Below are positions 32,622 through 40,755 of a stretch of DNA of 64,000 nucleotides, one piece after another. The notes under the pieces were generated by a model, which worked only from the letters and a program-made list of their open reading frames with translations, did not search any database and had not been told where the DNA came from. This DNA comes from Burkholderiales bacterium. GTDB lineage: Bacteria > Pseudomonadota > Gammaproteobacteria > Burkholderiales > SG8-41. Every line of letters starts with the position of its first letter. The stretch's first letter is position 1. Position numbers and translations under genes: made by a program. The stretch spans positions 36,110-100,109 of the forward strand of contig DATAJS010000005.1 in the NCBI GenBank assembly GCA_036262035.1, given 5' to 3'.

Positions 32622-33470
32622 ATGCCGTCTCTTTACACGCCCCATCACAGGGAACCCGCCGAGCGCAGCGGACCCGCGCTGTGGTTCGCGTTCGCGAAAA
32701 CCGATCTCGTGGTGTGCGAGGATGCCGGCACGGCGTGCCTGCCGTGCTGCGCCGGGCTCGCCGAGCACGGCTTCGAGGGCCAGCGGCCGCAGTATCTCGG
32801 CCGGTACGACGGCCGGGACTGCTACGCGGTCGAGATCGACGACGCCGCGCAATTGCCGGAAGGCTGGCGGCGCGTGGGCCTGCGCGAGGCTTTCGCGCTC
32901 TTCGAGCCCGAGCTCGCGGCGCTCTCGGGCCGCGCCTACCAGATCCTCGACTGGGACCGCAACCATCAGTATTGCGGCCGCTGCGGCACGCCGACGGTCA
33001 AGCGCGAAGACGAGCGCGCGCGCACCTGCCCGACCTGCCGCCGCACGTCGTACCCGCCGATATCGCCGGCGATCATGGTGCTCATCACCGATGGCGCCAG
33101 CCGCGTGCTGCTCGCGCGCAAGGCGGGCTGGCCGGCCGGACGCTATTCCGCGCTCGCGGGCTTCGTCGAGCCCGGCGAGATGCTCGAGGACACGATCGCG
33201 CGCGAGACGCGCGAGGAGGTCGGCGTCGAGATCACGAACATCCGTTATTTCGGCAGCCAGCCCTGGCCGTTTCCGCACTCGCTGATGATCGCTTTCACCG
33301 CCGAGTACGCGGGCGGCGAGGTGAAGCCGGACGGCGTGGAGATCGAGGAAGCCCGCTGGTTCGACGTCGCCGAGCTCCCGACGCTGCCCGCGTCGATCAG
33401 CATCTCGCGGCGCCTGATCGACACGATCACCACCGGCATGCGCGCTGCATTCGTCACGAATTCCCGATAA
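32622..33470 (+). CDS. nudC: NADH pyrophosphatase (NUDIX)
   Basis: The 282-residue enzyme hydrolyses NAD(H) and may remove NAD caps from RNA. A four-Cys zinc ribbon (Cys118, 121, 136, 139) precedes the NUDIX box at about 180-202 (GFVEPGEMLEDTIARETREEV). The NADH-specific SQPWPFPHS follows at 212-220. ATG at 32622 fits the domain start; upstream in-frame sequence is Arg-rich and overlaps the DUF883 promoter region. The transaldolase gene follows after 12 bp on the same strand, so the two may be cotranscribed. Confidence 0.94.
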   Translation: MPSLYTPHHREPAERSGPALWFAFAKTDLVVCEDAGTACLPCCAGLAEHGFEGQRPQYLGRYDGRDCYAVEIDDAAQLPEGWRRVGLREAFALFEPELAALSGRAYQILDWDRNHQYCGRCGTPTVKREDERARTCPTCRRTSYPPISPAIMVLITDGASRVLLARKAGWPAGRYSALAGFVEPGEMLEDTIARETREEVGVEITNIRYFGSQPWPFPHSLMIAFTAEYAGGEVKPDGVEIEEARWFDVAELPTLPASISISRRLIDTITTGMRAAFVTNSR

Positions 33471-33482
33471 AGCACCATCGTC

Positions 33483-34568
33483 ATGGCAAATTCGCTGCTT
33501 GCATTGCACACGCTCGGCCAGCGCGTCTGGCTCGACAATCTTTCCCGCACCCTGCTCGAGGACGGCACGCTCGAGCGCCTGATCAACGAGGACAGCCTGG
33601 CGGGCGTCACGTCCAACCCGACCATCTTCTTCAAGGCGATCAGCGAGAGCCCGCATTACCGCGACGAGCTCGCCGCGTTGAAGCGCGACGCCGGCATGAC
33701 GCCCGAGCGCCGCTACGAGGCCCTGGCGATCCGCGACATCCAGCGCGCGTGCGACCTCTTCCTCCCGCTGTACGTGCGCACCGACGGCGAGGACGGCTAC
33801 GTGAGCCTGGAAGTCTCACCCGCGCTCGCGCACGACGCCGAAGGGACGATCGCGGCGGGCTTGCGGCTGAAAGGCGAGGTCAACCGGCCGAATCTGCTCA
33901 TCAAGGTTCCGGCGACGAAAGCCGGCCTGAAAGCGATCGAGCAGCTCATCGGACAGGGCTGCTCGGTCAACGTGACGCTGATGTTCTCGCTCGACCACGT
34001 GCGCGACGTGTCGCAGGCCTACATGCGCGGCATCGAGCAGTGGCTGGGACGCAGCGGCGCCGATCCGCGCCCGATCAAGTCGGTGGCGAGCCTGTTCCTG
34101 TCGCGCGTCGACACGCTCGTCGACAAGAAGCTCGACGAGATCGGCGGCGATGCGCTGCAGCTCAAAGGCCATGCCGGCGTTGCGCTCGCCAAGCTCGCGT
34201 ACGAGGAATATCGACAGGTGTTCGGCGGTCCGCTGTTCGCGCCCCTCGCCGCCAAGGCTGCGCGGCGGCAATACATGCTGTGGGCGAGCACGGGCACCAA
34301 GAACCCGGCGTACAGCGACGTCATGTACGTCGAGCCGCTCATCGGGCCCGAGACGATCAATACGCTGCCCGACGCGACGCTCAACGCGTTCCGCGATCAC
34401 GGCCGGGCGGCGGCGACGCTGACCGAAGGACTGGATCACGCGCGACACGTCTTCGCGGAGCTCGCGCGTCACGGCATCCTGATGGGTGAAGTCGGCGAGG
34501 CGCTGCAGACGCAGGGCGTCAAGCTCTTTCAGGATTCGTTCGACGAGCTGCTGAAGCTCGTGCGCTAG
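33483..34568 (+). CDS. tal: Transaldolase
   Basis: The 361-residue TalB/TAL-type enzyme of the pentose phosphate pathway transfers dihydroxyacetone units between sugar phosphates. The N-terminal VWLDNLSR (Asp18), GVTSNPTIFF and the Schiff-base lysine Lys141 in NLLIKVPAT are present. SVNVTLMFS and the C-terminal WASTGTKNPAYSD/PETINTLPD segments are typical of the longer family. ATG at 33483 lies 12 bp after nudC. The TAG stop shares bases with the convergent MORN gene (CTAG). Confidence 0.95.
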   Translation: MANSLLALHTLGQRVWLDNLSRTLLEDGTLERLINEDSLAGVTSNPTIFFKAISESPHYRDELAALKRDAGMTPERRYEALAIRDIQRACDLFLPLYVRTDGEDGYVSLEVSPALAHDAEGTIAAGLRLKGEVNRPNLLIKVPATKAGLKAIEQLIGQGCSVNVTLMFSLDHVRDVSQAYMRGIEQWLGRSGADPRPIKSVASLFLSRVDTLVDKKLDEIGGDALQLKGHAGVALAKLAYEEYRQVFGGPLFAPLAAKAARRQYMLWASTGTKNPAYSDVMYVEPLIGPETINTLPDATLNAFRDHGRAAATLTEGLDHARHVFAELARHGILMGEVGEALQTQGVKLFQDSFDELLKLVR

Positions 34569-35260
34569 CTACACGGCAGCCAATAACGTATCGGCTCGTC
34601 GAGCACGTCGCCTTTGTGCACCGCGCGCCCGTCGAGCACGTGCTCGAACTTGCCCGCGTCGTCGATGCGCAGGCGTATGGCATCGCCGCGACGGCCGAGC
34701 ACGGTGCCGCGCACGATGTCGAGCGTCGCGACGCCGACGCGCAGCTCGCGGCACACGCGCGTGCCCGGCACGCCGATGACCGCCGCGCGCTCGGCGAGCG
34801 CGCGCGCACGTGCGATCATCCCTTTGGTCGGCGCACCCGTCGGCGCATCGTTGTCCCACGGCCCCGAATAGCGATCGCCGCCCGGCCACTCGTACACGCC
34901 GTCGCCGTGGCGGCGGTCGCCGAGGTAATCGCCGCTGTAACGCTCGCCCGCGGAAGGCGACCGGCTGCCCCAGACGTAGGTTCCCTTGCCCTCCTTGCGA
35001 TCGGCGACGAAGTCGCCTTCGTAGCGGTCGCCGGTCGCCGGCCACGTCTTGACGCCGCGACCGTGCTTCCGGCCGGCGACGAACTCGCCGACATACGTCG
35101 CGATGCCGCGGGCCTCGCCTTTGCCCTGCGCAAGACCGCCGATACAGCCGCCGCTGTAGCTGCCCCGGAGCTCGGGATCGAGCACCTTGCACGCGGGACT
35201 CTGCGCCAACGCGGAGCTCATCGCCACGATGAACGACACGCCGGCCACTACAAGCTTCAC
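34565..35260 (-). CDS. Secreted MORN-repeat protein
   Basis: The 231-residue protein has a Sec signal peptide (KLVVAGVSFIVAMSSALAQ) followed by about four MORN repeats (YVGEFVAGRKHGRGVKTW, YEGDFVADRKEGKGTYVW, YSGDYLGDRRHGDGVYEW, YSGPW). A C-terminal globular part carries two Cys. MORN repeats mediate protein or lipid contacts. GTG at 35260 overlaps the stop of the YjbGH-PAP2 gene (GTGA) and begins exactly at the signal peptide, so it is translationally coupled. It probably works with the glycan-export proteins in the periplasm (inference). Confidence 0.8.
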   Translation of the reverse strand: MKLVVAGVSFIVAMSSALAQSPACKVLDPELRGSYSGGCIGGLAQGKGEARGIATYVGEFVAGRKHGRGVKTWPATGDRYEGDFVADRKEGKGTYVWGSRSPSAGERYSGDYLGDRRHGDGVYEWPGGDRYSGPWDNDAPTGAPTKGMIARARALAERAAVIGVPGTRVCRELRVGVATLDIVRGTVLGRRGDAIRLRIDDAGKFEHVLDGRAVHKGDVLDEPIRYWLPCS

Positions 35261-38200
35261 CACGGCCACCACATCGAGATCGACGAGCCGTCGAAGAACA
35301 CGCGCGGATCGCCTTTGCGCTGGTCGCGCGACGACTGCCAGAAGACGCGGCCGAGGCCGTAGCCGATGAGGCTGCTGGCGACGGTGTCGGACACCCAGTG
35401 CTCGCGGCTGCCGATGCGCGCGAGGTTCGTCAGCGCGGGCAAAGCGTACAGCCACGGCATGTCGTATTCGAGCGCAAAAGGCGTGGTGACGCTCCACGCG
35501 ACCACGCTGTGCCGCGACGGGAAGGACTGGAACGTGTCGTCGCGCGTGCCCCATTCGAACGTCGTATGGTTCAGCCCGGTGTTCGGCCGCGCGCGTCCGA
35601 AGACGTATTTCAGACCCGTGGCGAGACCGAAGCCGGCCGCGCCGGCCTCGAACGCCGCATATCCGGTGCGCGAGCGGCGCGGATCGCTGCCGTCGATGGC
35701 GGCCAGACCCGCCGCGCCCATCGCCACGAAGGGGATGGCGTTGCCGAAGTCGATGAATCGATCGAAGCCGGTGTTGCCCGTGTGCTTTTCCGAGAAACGC
35801 CGGCCGCGGTTGTCGAGGATGCTGCTCGTGAGCACCAGCCCCGCGCCGATCGCGGTCGCGCGCAGCCAGTCGACCTGTGTCGCGGTCTTCGCCGCCGCGA
35901 GGTAATCGTTGGCGACGCGGCTCACCGAGAACGTCTCGGGCACGACTGCACCGATGAACTGGGTGCTGGCCTCCGGACTGAGATCGTCGAGCCCGCGCAG
36001 CGGATCGCGTACGCGCGCGGCGGGATTCATCCAGTCGATCTTCACGTACGGCATCAGCGTCTCGGCGCCGATCTCGCCGTCGAAGTAGCGCCGCAACACC
36101 TCGAGGTTGAAGAACTCGTAGCGCGCCTGAACCGTCGCGCCGCTGGAGATCGTGACCTCGACGCCGCGGGCGGAGAGCGGCGCTTTGAGCAGCGCGGTGC
36201 GCGCCGCGCGCCCGACCGCGCGTCCGATCGGCTTCAGGTCAGAATGCGAGGCCGCGATCACGACACGCTCGGACGTGTCGTAATCGACCCTGATGTTGCG
36301 ATAACCCTGCGCGTACAAGTCCTCGACGAGACGATGCTGGTCGAGCGAGCCGGGCCGCTCCCACTGCTGCGCGGGCGGCTTCGGCGTCACCCGCGTATAC
36401 GGCTCGACGACGTTGGGCTTGGGCGGCGGCGGGTTCTCGACCTTGCGGTCGACGACGTTGCGTTTCTCGTTGGGCTGGTCCGCAGGCGCATACCACAGCG
36501 TCCGGTCGCTGCGCGCGCTCGTCAGGTTGTAGAGCTGCACCGGACGGATGAGCATCGCTCCGCCGTCGCGCGTGAGCGGCCGCCACATCGTGTAGATGTT
36601 CGACCGGCTCGTACGCGTGAAGAGCGCGTCGAACGGGATGCTCAGGAAGACGCCCTTGTCGAAGCTGCCTTCGCCGAACTCGGCGGTCGACACGTTGGTG
36701 CGCGTGGCGAACGCCCCGAGCGTCACCCCGTTTCTGAAGACCTTCGAGACCTGCACGGTCGCGCCATAGTCCTTGGCGAGGTAGCGCCCGACCGAGACCT
36801 GCGCGAGCACATCGTTCCAGCCGGTGTCCCAGTAGATCGTGCCGTGCCCGGTCAACACGTCGTAGTCGCGGAAACCGAAGTGCTGGTCGAAGTCGCGCTG
36901 ACGTACCGCGTTCGCATCGACGCCGAAGGCGAAGCGGCTGGCGAACGGCCGATACAGCCACTCCCCGCCGACGCCGCCGAACATCTCCTCGAGATAGCCG
37001 CCGTACGCGCTGTAGTAATGGCCTTCGGCCGCGCGCCCGACGTGCGCGGCGTAGAGGTTCGTCATCGTGACGTTCGACGTCGTCAGGTACTCGCGCTGGA
37101 ACGTGCGCACGCGCGGCAGGCTGCTCGGTCCCGTGAACTTGAACTTGTCGTAGTTGTCCGCGAGGCGCAGCCGCACGCTGCTCGAAACCCACGTATCGGG
37201 CCGCAGGTTGAGGCGCAGGTCCTCCACCAGGCCGAGTTGCCACAGGATGAACGCGTCGGGTCCGCCGAGCACCTGCCCATACGAGAGGCGCAGGCCGTGC
37301 TCGAACAGATCGCGCGGGCGCCCGTCGTGCACCACCTCGCCGACGCCGGAGGCCGGCTGCGGCGTCTGCGCCACGACCGCCTCGCGCTGCTGCGACGGCG
37401 GCAGCGGATGCACGCGCTCGGCGACCCATGCCTCGCGGTCGACGACGTGCTCGGCCATGTCCGCGCCGGCGTTGCGGTACGAGAACCGGAACAGATCGAC
37501 CGACGGCGGCGCGTCGCGGTGGAGCACCGCGGTGCCGCGGTCCAGCCGATAGCGCCAGTACGCCGCGCCCGCGTCGTCGAAGGTCACGTGCACTTCGTTA
37601 CCGTTGCGCTCGATGCTGCGCACGCGCCAGTCGGTCTGGCTCGCGAGGTCCTGCGCGGTCTTCGACCAGTCCGGCGCCTGTGCGGGGCGGGCTTCGCGCA
37701 CCGGCACCGGTTTCGGATCGCTCGCCTTGGGTTGGCCGAGCCGCGGGAGATCGGTATACAGGGTCACCCCGAACATCAGCTTGTCGCCGCGCTCGTAAGC
37801 GACCGTGAAGTCGAGCCCTTTCGCGGCTTTGTAGACGACGCCCACGTTGATGGGGGTGCGCTGGCGCTGGTTGTTCGCCTGCGGCTCGTGCTGGTAATCG
37901 TTGCCGTCGTATTCGACCTTCACCGTGAGCGGATCCCACGGGGTGTGGTACTGCACGCCGCCGAACAGCGCCGCCGGCCCGTGGAAATACGTCGAGAAGG
38001 AGAGCTCGCCGCCCTGCCCGGTGAAGCCGCCGCGCGTGTCGAAGCGGCTGCCGAAGATGCGCAGCGGATTGCGTACGTCGCCGCGGCCGCCGAGATAGCC
38101 CCAGCCCAGCCCGAGGCTCCAGTCGAAGTCGCCGGTGCGCTTGTTGCCGACGACGTATTCGCCGGCGAAGAAGCCGGTACCGCCGATGTCGCGCAGTCCG

Positions 38201-39537
38201 ACCGCAACTTCGGGCAGGTAAGCCGATTCCTTCCACGCACGCAGCTTGATGTCGAAGCTCTTGTCCTTGTAGTTCTGGTCGCCGGACAGCTCGGGCGCGC
38301 CGTAGGGACGATTGTTGACGTTGGTATAGCGAAAGCCGCCTTCCAGCCAGTCGAACGGCTGGAACATGACGTTGCTGCGGCCGTACGGCGCCGTGTAGCT
38401 GTAATGGAACGACAGGTGCCCCGCGGTGCGCATGCGCGCCGTCGGTGTCTGCAGCAGCCCGACGTTGCCCCAGTCGCTCGAGCTCACGGTCAGGTCGCGC
38501 GATCTCGGCTCGCGCGCTTCGTTGCGCAGCATCACCGGCGCGGGCTCGGGCACCGGCGTGCGCGGCGCATCGCCGGGCGCCGGCGGCGCGTACGCCGCGA
38601 GCAGCGCCTCCGACAGGCCGAGCGACATGCCGCCGCCGAGCACCATGCCCTCGCCGGCGCCGGCGGTCGCGCCCTGATCCGTCGGAACGTCTTTCAGCGC
38701 CGCCCGATTTTCGATGGTGTCGGCGGGTGCGGGCGCAGTGCCGGGATCAGGCGCCGGCCCCTGGGTCGCGAGAAACCGGATCAGCTTTTCGGAGAAGCCT
38801 TCGTCCCAGCCGGCGCCGCGCGCGGGCGCCCAGATCCACGCCCCCGCCGCGGGTTCGTCCTGGCGCTCGCGGTTCCACAACGCGATGCCGACGCGCTGGA
38901 CGCGGCCGTCGGGCTGCGCGATCCACGCCCAGTCGACGCCCGCGCTCGAGCACGCGTCGATGTACGCCCGCGCTTCGCGTCCCGCCTGATGCACCACTGC
39001 GCAGCGCGTCCCGTCGGATGCGACGACCGTCACGGTGCGCGGCCGCCTGGGCATGACGAGGCTGTGGCCGGGGGCGAGCAGCGGGTCGCGCGACGGGTTC
39101 ACCTGGAGCCAGCGCCCGTCGGCGCTCGCCACGGGGACACGACCGGTCACAGGCAGCCCGGAGACCCAGTCTTTCAGACGCCTGAGCGCGCCCGCATCGC
39201 CGCTCACGCCGCGTTGCCCCGCCGCGAGCGCCGTGACGATCTCGAGCTTCAGCAGCGTCTGCCCCGGCACTTCTTCGGGCACGCGCCAGCTCACACCGAG
39301 CGGGTAGTCGTCAGGCGAGCGCTTCTGCTGGAGCAACCAGTCGCTGAGCCGGGGCTGGCGCAAAGGCCGCGCGGGCGGCTTGGCGGCGGCCGGCGTGTCC
39401 GTGCGCGGCGCGGGCGATTCCGCGGGCGGGTTCTCCGCCGCTCTCAGCGCGCCGGGGACCGCGAGAGCCACCGACGCAGCCGCAGCCGCAATGCGCGCGC
39501 CGGCGCGACGCGTGGGTTTCCGCCGCCTGGGTTTCAA
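35257..39537 (-). CDS. YjbG(GfcC)-YjbH-PAP2 fusion protein for exopolysaccharide export
   Basis: This 1426-residue protein joins parts that are normally separate genes. After a signal peptide (about 12-34), residues ~60-265 resemble the GfcC/YjbG capsule domain with a SLBB-like segment. Residues ~350-1190 are YjbH-like (DWGNVGLLQTPTARMRTAGHLSF), an outer-membrane beta-barrel. Residues ~1240-1410 are a PAP2 phosphatase with Lys1310 to Arg1317-Pro1318, PSRH (1340-1343) and Arg1374 to His1380 and Asp1384. YjbEFGH proteins act in polysaccharide secretion. The PAP2 part could dephosphorylate polyprenyl diphosphate or a glycan intermediate (inference). It follows yjbF and is coupled to the MORN gene. 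Confidence 0.85.
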   Translation of the reverse strand: MKPRRRKPTRRAGARIAAAAASVALAVPGALRAAENPPAESPAPRTDTPAAAKPPARPLRQPRLSDWLLQQKRSPDDYPLGVSWRVPEEVPGQTLLKLEIVTALAAGQRGVSGDAGALRRLKDWVSGLPVTGRVPVASADGRWLQVNPSRDPLLAPGHSLVMPRRPRTVTVVASDGTRCAVVHQAGREARAYIDACSSAGVDWAWIAQPDGRVQRVGIALWNRERQDEPAAGAWIWAPARGAGWDEGFSEKLIRFLATQGPAPDPGTAPAPADTIENRAALKDVPTDQGATAGAGEGMVLGGGMSLGLSEALLAAYAPPAPGDAPRTPVPEPAPVMLRNEAREPRSRDLTVSSSDWGNVGLLQTPTARMRTAGHLSFHYSYTAPYGRSNVMFQPFDWLEGGFRYTNVNNRPYGAPELSGDQNYKDKSFDIKLRAWKESAYLPEVAVGLRDIGGTGFFAGEYVVGNKRTGDFDWSLGLGWGYLGGRGDVRNPLRIFGSRFDTRGGFTGQGGELSFSTYFHGPAALFGGVQYHTPWDPLTVKVEYDGNDYQHEPQANNQRQRTPINVGVVYKAAKGLDFTVAYERGDKLMFGVTLYTDLPRLGQPKASDPKPVPVREARPAQAPDWSKTAQDLASQTDWRVRSIERNGNEVHVTFDDAGAAYWRYRLDRGTAVLHRDAPPSVDLFRFSYRNAGADMAEHVVDREAWVAERVHPLPPSQQREAVVAQTPQPASGVGEVVHDGRPRDLFEHGLRLSYGQVLGGPDAFILWQLGLVEDLRLNLRPDTWVSSSVRLRLADNYDKFKFTGPSSLPRVRTFQREYLTTSNVTMTNLYAAHVGRAAEGHYYSAYGGYLEEMFGGVGGEWLYRPFASRFAFGVDANAVRQRDFDQHFGFRDYDVLTGHGTIYWDTGWNDVLAQVSVGRYLAKDYGATVQVSKVFRNGVTLGAFATRTNVSTAEFGEGSFDKGVFLSIPFDALFTRTSRSNIYTMWRPLTRDGGAMLIRPVQLYNLTSARSDRTLWYAPADQPNEKRNVVDRKVENPPPPKPNVVEPYTRVTPKPPAQQWERPGSLDQHRLVEDLYAQGYRNIRVDYDTSERVVIAASHSDLKPIGRAVGRAARTALLKAPLSARGVEVTISSGATVQARYEFFNLEVLRRYFDGEIGAETLMPYVKIDWMNPAARVRDPLRGLDDLSPEASTQFIGAVVPETFSVSRVANDYLAAAKTATQVDWLRATAIGAGLVLTSSILDNRGRRFSEKHTGNTGFDRFIDFGNAIPFVAMGAAGLAAIDGSDPRRSRTGYAAFEAGAAGFGLATGLKYVFGRARPNTGLNHTTFEWGTRDDTFQSFPSRHSVVAWSVTTPFALEYDMPWLYALPALTNLARIGSREHWVSDTVASSLIGYGLGRVFWQSSRDQRKGDPRVFFDGSSISMWWPW

Positions 39538-39625
39538 TCTTCGGAGAGGGAGCTTCGTTGTGGGACGGGCTTGATCGACGCCCGCCTCCGCCCGGAGTTT
39601 ACATGCAGTCCGGACCCAACGGCGC

Positions 39626-40309
39626 CTAGCGTGTAGCGGCCTGCTGCAGCGCAGCCGACCAGCGCTGCCAGCTGAAGCACAGGTCGGTCGCGAGGCACTG
39701 CTCGGCGTAGACGACGGTGCCGCCCGCGCTGGAGAGATCGACCGCGTAACGAGCGGGCGGCAACACGTTCGAACCCGATCCGGCGCTCTGCGTCACCCGC
39801 TCCTCGAACCACGTGAGGCTCTCCGGCGCGACGGCGCGCAGCGCGGTGCTGGAGGGCGCGGCGATCCGCCGCAGCGCGAGCTCTTCCGTGAGGCCCGAGA
39901 TGTATCCGGGCATGACGTCTCGCGTGCGCACCACGCGCGACGCCTCGGCGGCGCCTGCGGCCGCGGTCCACGACGGCGCGGACACTTCCGCGCCGCGCCA
40001 CTCGGTGGTGAGGCCGAGCGCCCCGACGATCCTGCCGTTCTGGACGCGGATCACCTCGCCGAGCCCGCTGTAGTAGACGTCGATGCGCCCCGCAGGCGCC
40101 TGCTCGACGCTGCCGCGCCACAGCATCGCGACCTGCTTGCCGCGCGTGACGCGGATGTACTCGAGCCTGGGGTCGAGCGCGGCCGAGTCGGTCGAGGCGG
40201 ATTTCGGCAGGACCTCGCGCATCGATTGAACCACCGCGCTGAAGCCGCCGGTGCACGCGGGCAAGGCGAGCAGTGCGGCGACGGCGAAGGTCAGGCGTGC
40301 GGTGCGCAT
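39626..40309 (-). CDS. yjbF: YjbF/GfcB-family outer-membrane lipoprotein
   Basis: The 227-residue lipoprotein (signal FAVAALLALPAC, Cys19) has the YjbF fold segments LEYIRVTRGKQVAMLWRG, DVYYSGLGEVIRVQNGRIVGALGL and a C-terminal VVYAEQCLATDLCFSW. YjbF/GfcB works with YjbG and YjbH in exopolysaccharide or group 4 capsule export. ATG at 40309 starts the signal peptide; an in-frame ATG at 40330 would add seven polar residues and begins directly at the end of the terminator. The yjbG/H fusion follows after 88 bp. Confidence 0.87.
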   Translation of the reverse strand: MRTARLTFAVAALLALPACTGGFSAVVQSMREVLPKSASTDSAALDPRLEYIRVTRGKQVAMLWRGSVEQAPAGRIDVYYSGLGEVIRVQNGRIVGALGLTTEWRGAEVSAPSWTAAAGAAEASRVVRTRDVMPGYISGLTEELALRRIAAPSSTALRAVAPESLTWFEERVTQSAGSGSNVLPPARYAVDLSSAGGTVVYAEQCLATDLCFSWQRWSAALQQAATR

Positions 40310-40333
40310 GGCAGGGTCGGATTCCGGCATGAA

Positions 40334-40363
40334 AAAGGGCCTCGGCTTGCGCCGAGGCCCTTT
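40334..40363 (-). terminator. Terminator between yjbE and yjbF
   Basis: AAAGGGCCTCGGC pairs with GCCGAGGCCCTTT around TTGC (13-bp stem). The minus strand continues TTTTTC, so it is a good rho-independent terminator for yjbE with possible read-through into yjbF. Confidence 0.9.
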
Positions 40364-40385
40364 CTAAACCTCTGTTTCGAGACGA

Positions 40386-40631
40386 CTAGTTCGTGCCGGT
40401 CGCGGTCGCAGTCGCGGTCGCGCCACCGCCGTTGTCGTCGCCGCCGCTGGCGATCGCAGCGATCACGCCGATGCCGATCGCGATGCCGGCCGCGCCCGCT
40501 ACGCCGATACCCGCTTCCGGAGCGCCGCCCGCCGGGGTTGCCGGGGGTTCAGCCGGGTCGACCACGGCCGCATTCGCCGCTGCCAGGGATAAGCCAACCA
40601 GTGCTGCCACCAAAGCCGCTTTTAATTTCAT
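40386..40631 (-). CDS. yjbE: YjbE/GfcA-like small secreted protein
   Basis: The 81-residue protein has a signal peptide (LKAALVAALVGLSLAAANA), a Pro/Ala region, a hydrophobic Gly/Ala/Ile helix (GVAGAAGIAIGIGVIAAIA) and a Thr/Ala repeat tail (GGGATATATATG). This matches the layout of YjbE/GfcA, the small Thr-rich protein that starts yjb/gfc operons. ATG at 40631 has a perfect AAGGAG upstream. A strong terminator follows, so yjbE should be made in excess over yjbF. Confidence 0.85.
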   Translation of the reverse strand: MKLKAALVAALVGLSLAAANAAVVDPAEPPATPAGGAPEAGIGVAGAAGIAIGIGVIAAIASGGDDNGGGATATATATGTN

Positions 40632-40730
40632 GTGTTGCTCCTTGAGGACGGGGTATTCGTACGCCGAGTTCATGTTACCACAGGTTGTATCGGCAAGATC
40701 AAGTGGATTCGTAGCCGTTCCACACCGAAA

Positions 40731-40746
40731 AGCAGTCGGTGTGCCC
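40731..40746 (-). promoter_or_regulatory. Weak sigma-54 candidate upstream of yjbE
   Basis: The minus strand reads GGGCACACCGACTGCT: GGCAC at -24 and CTGCT at -12 with correct spacing. It lies about 100 bp before yjbE, after the stop of the preceding gene. Confidence 0.35.
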
Positions 40747-40755
40747 ATTCCGCCG

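Noticed and set aside
35398..39636. Very long plus-strand open frame opposite the YjbGH-PAP2 gene
   Set aside because: It mirrors codon bias of the minus-strand gene. Its translation is a low-complexity Arg/Ala/His mixture with no domains or ribosome site.
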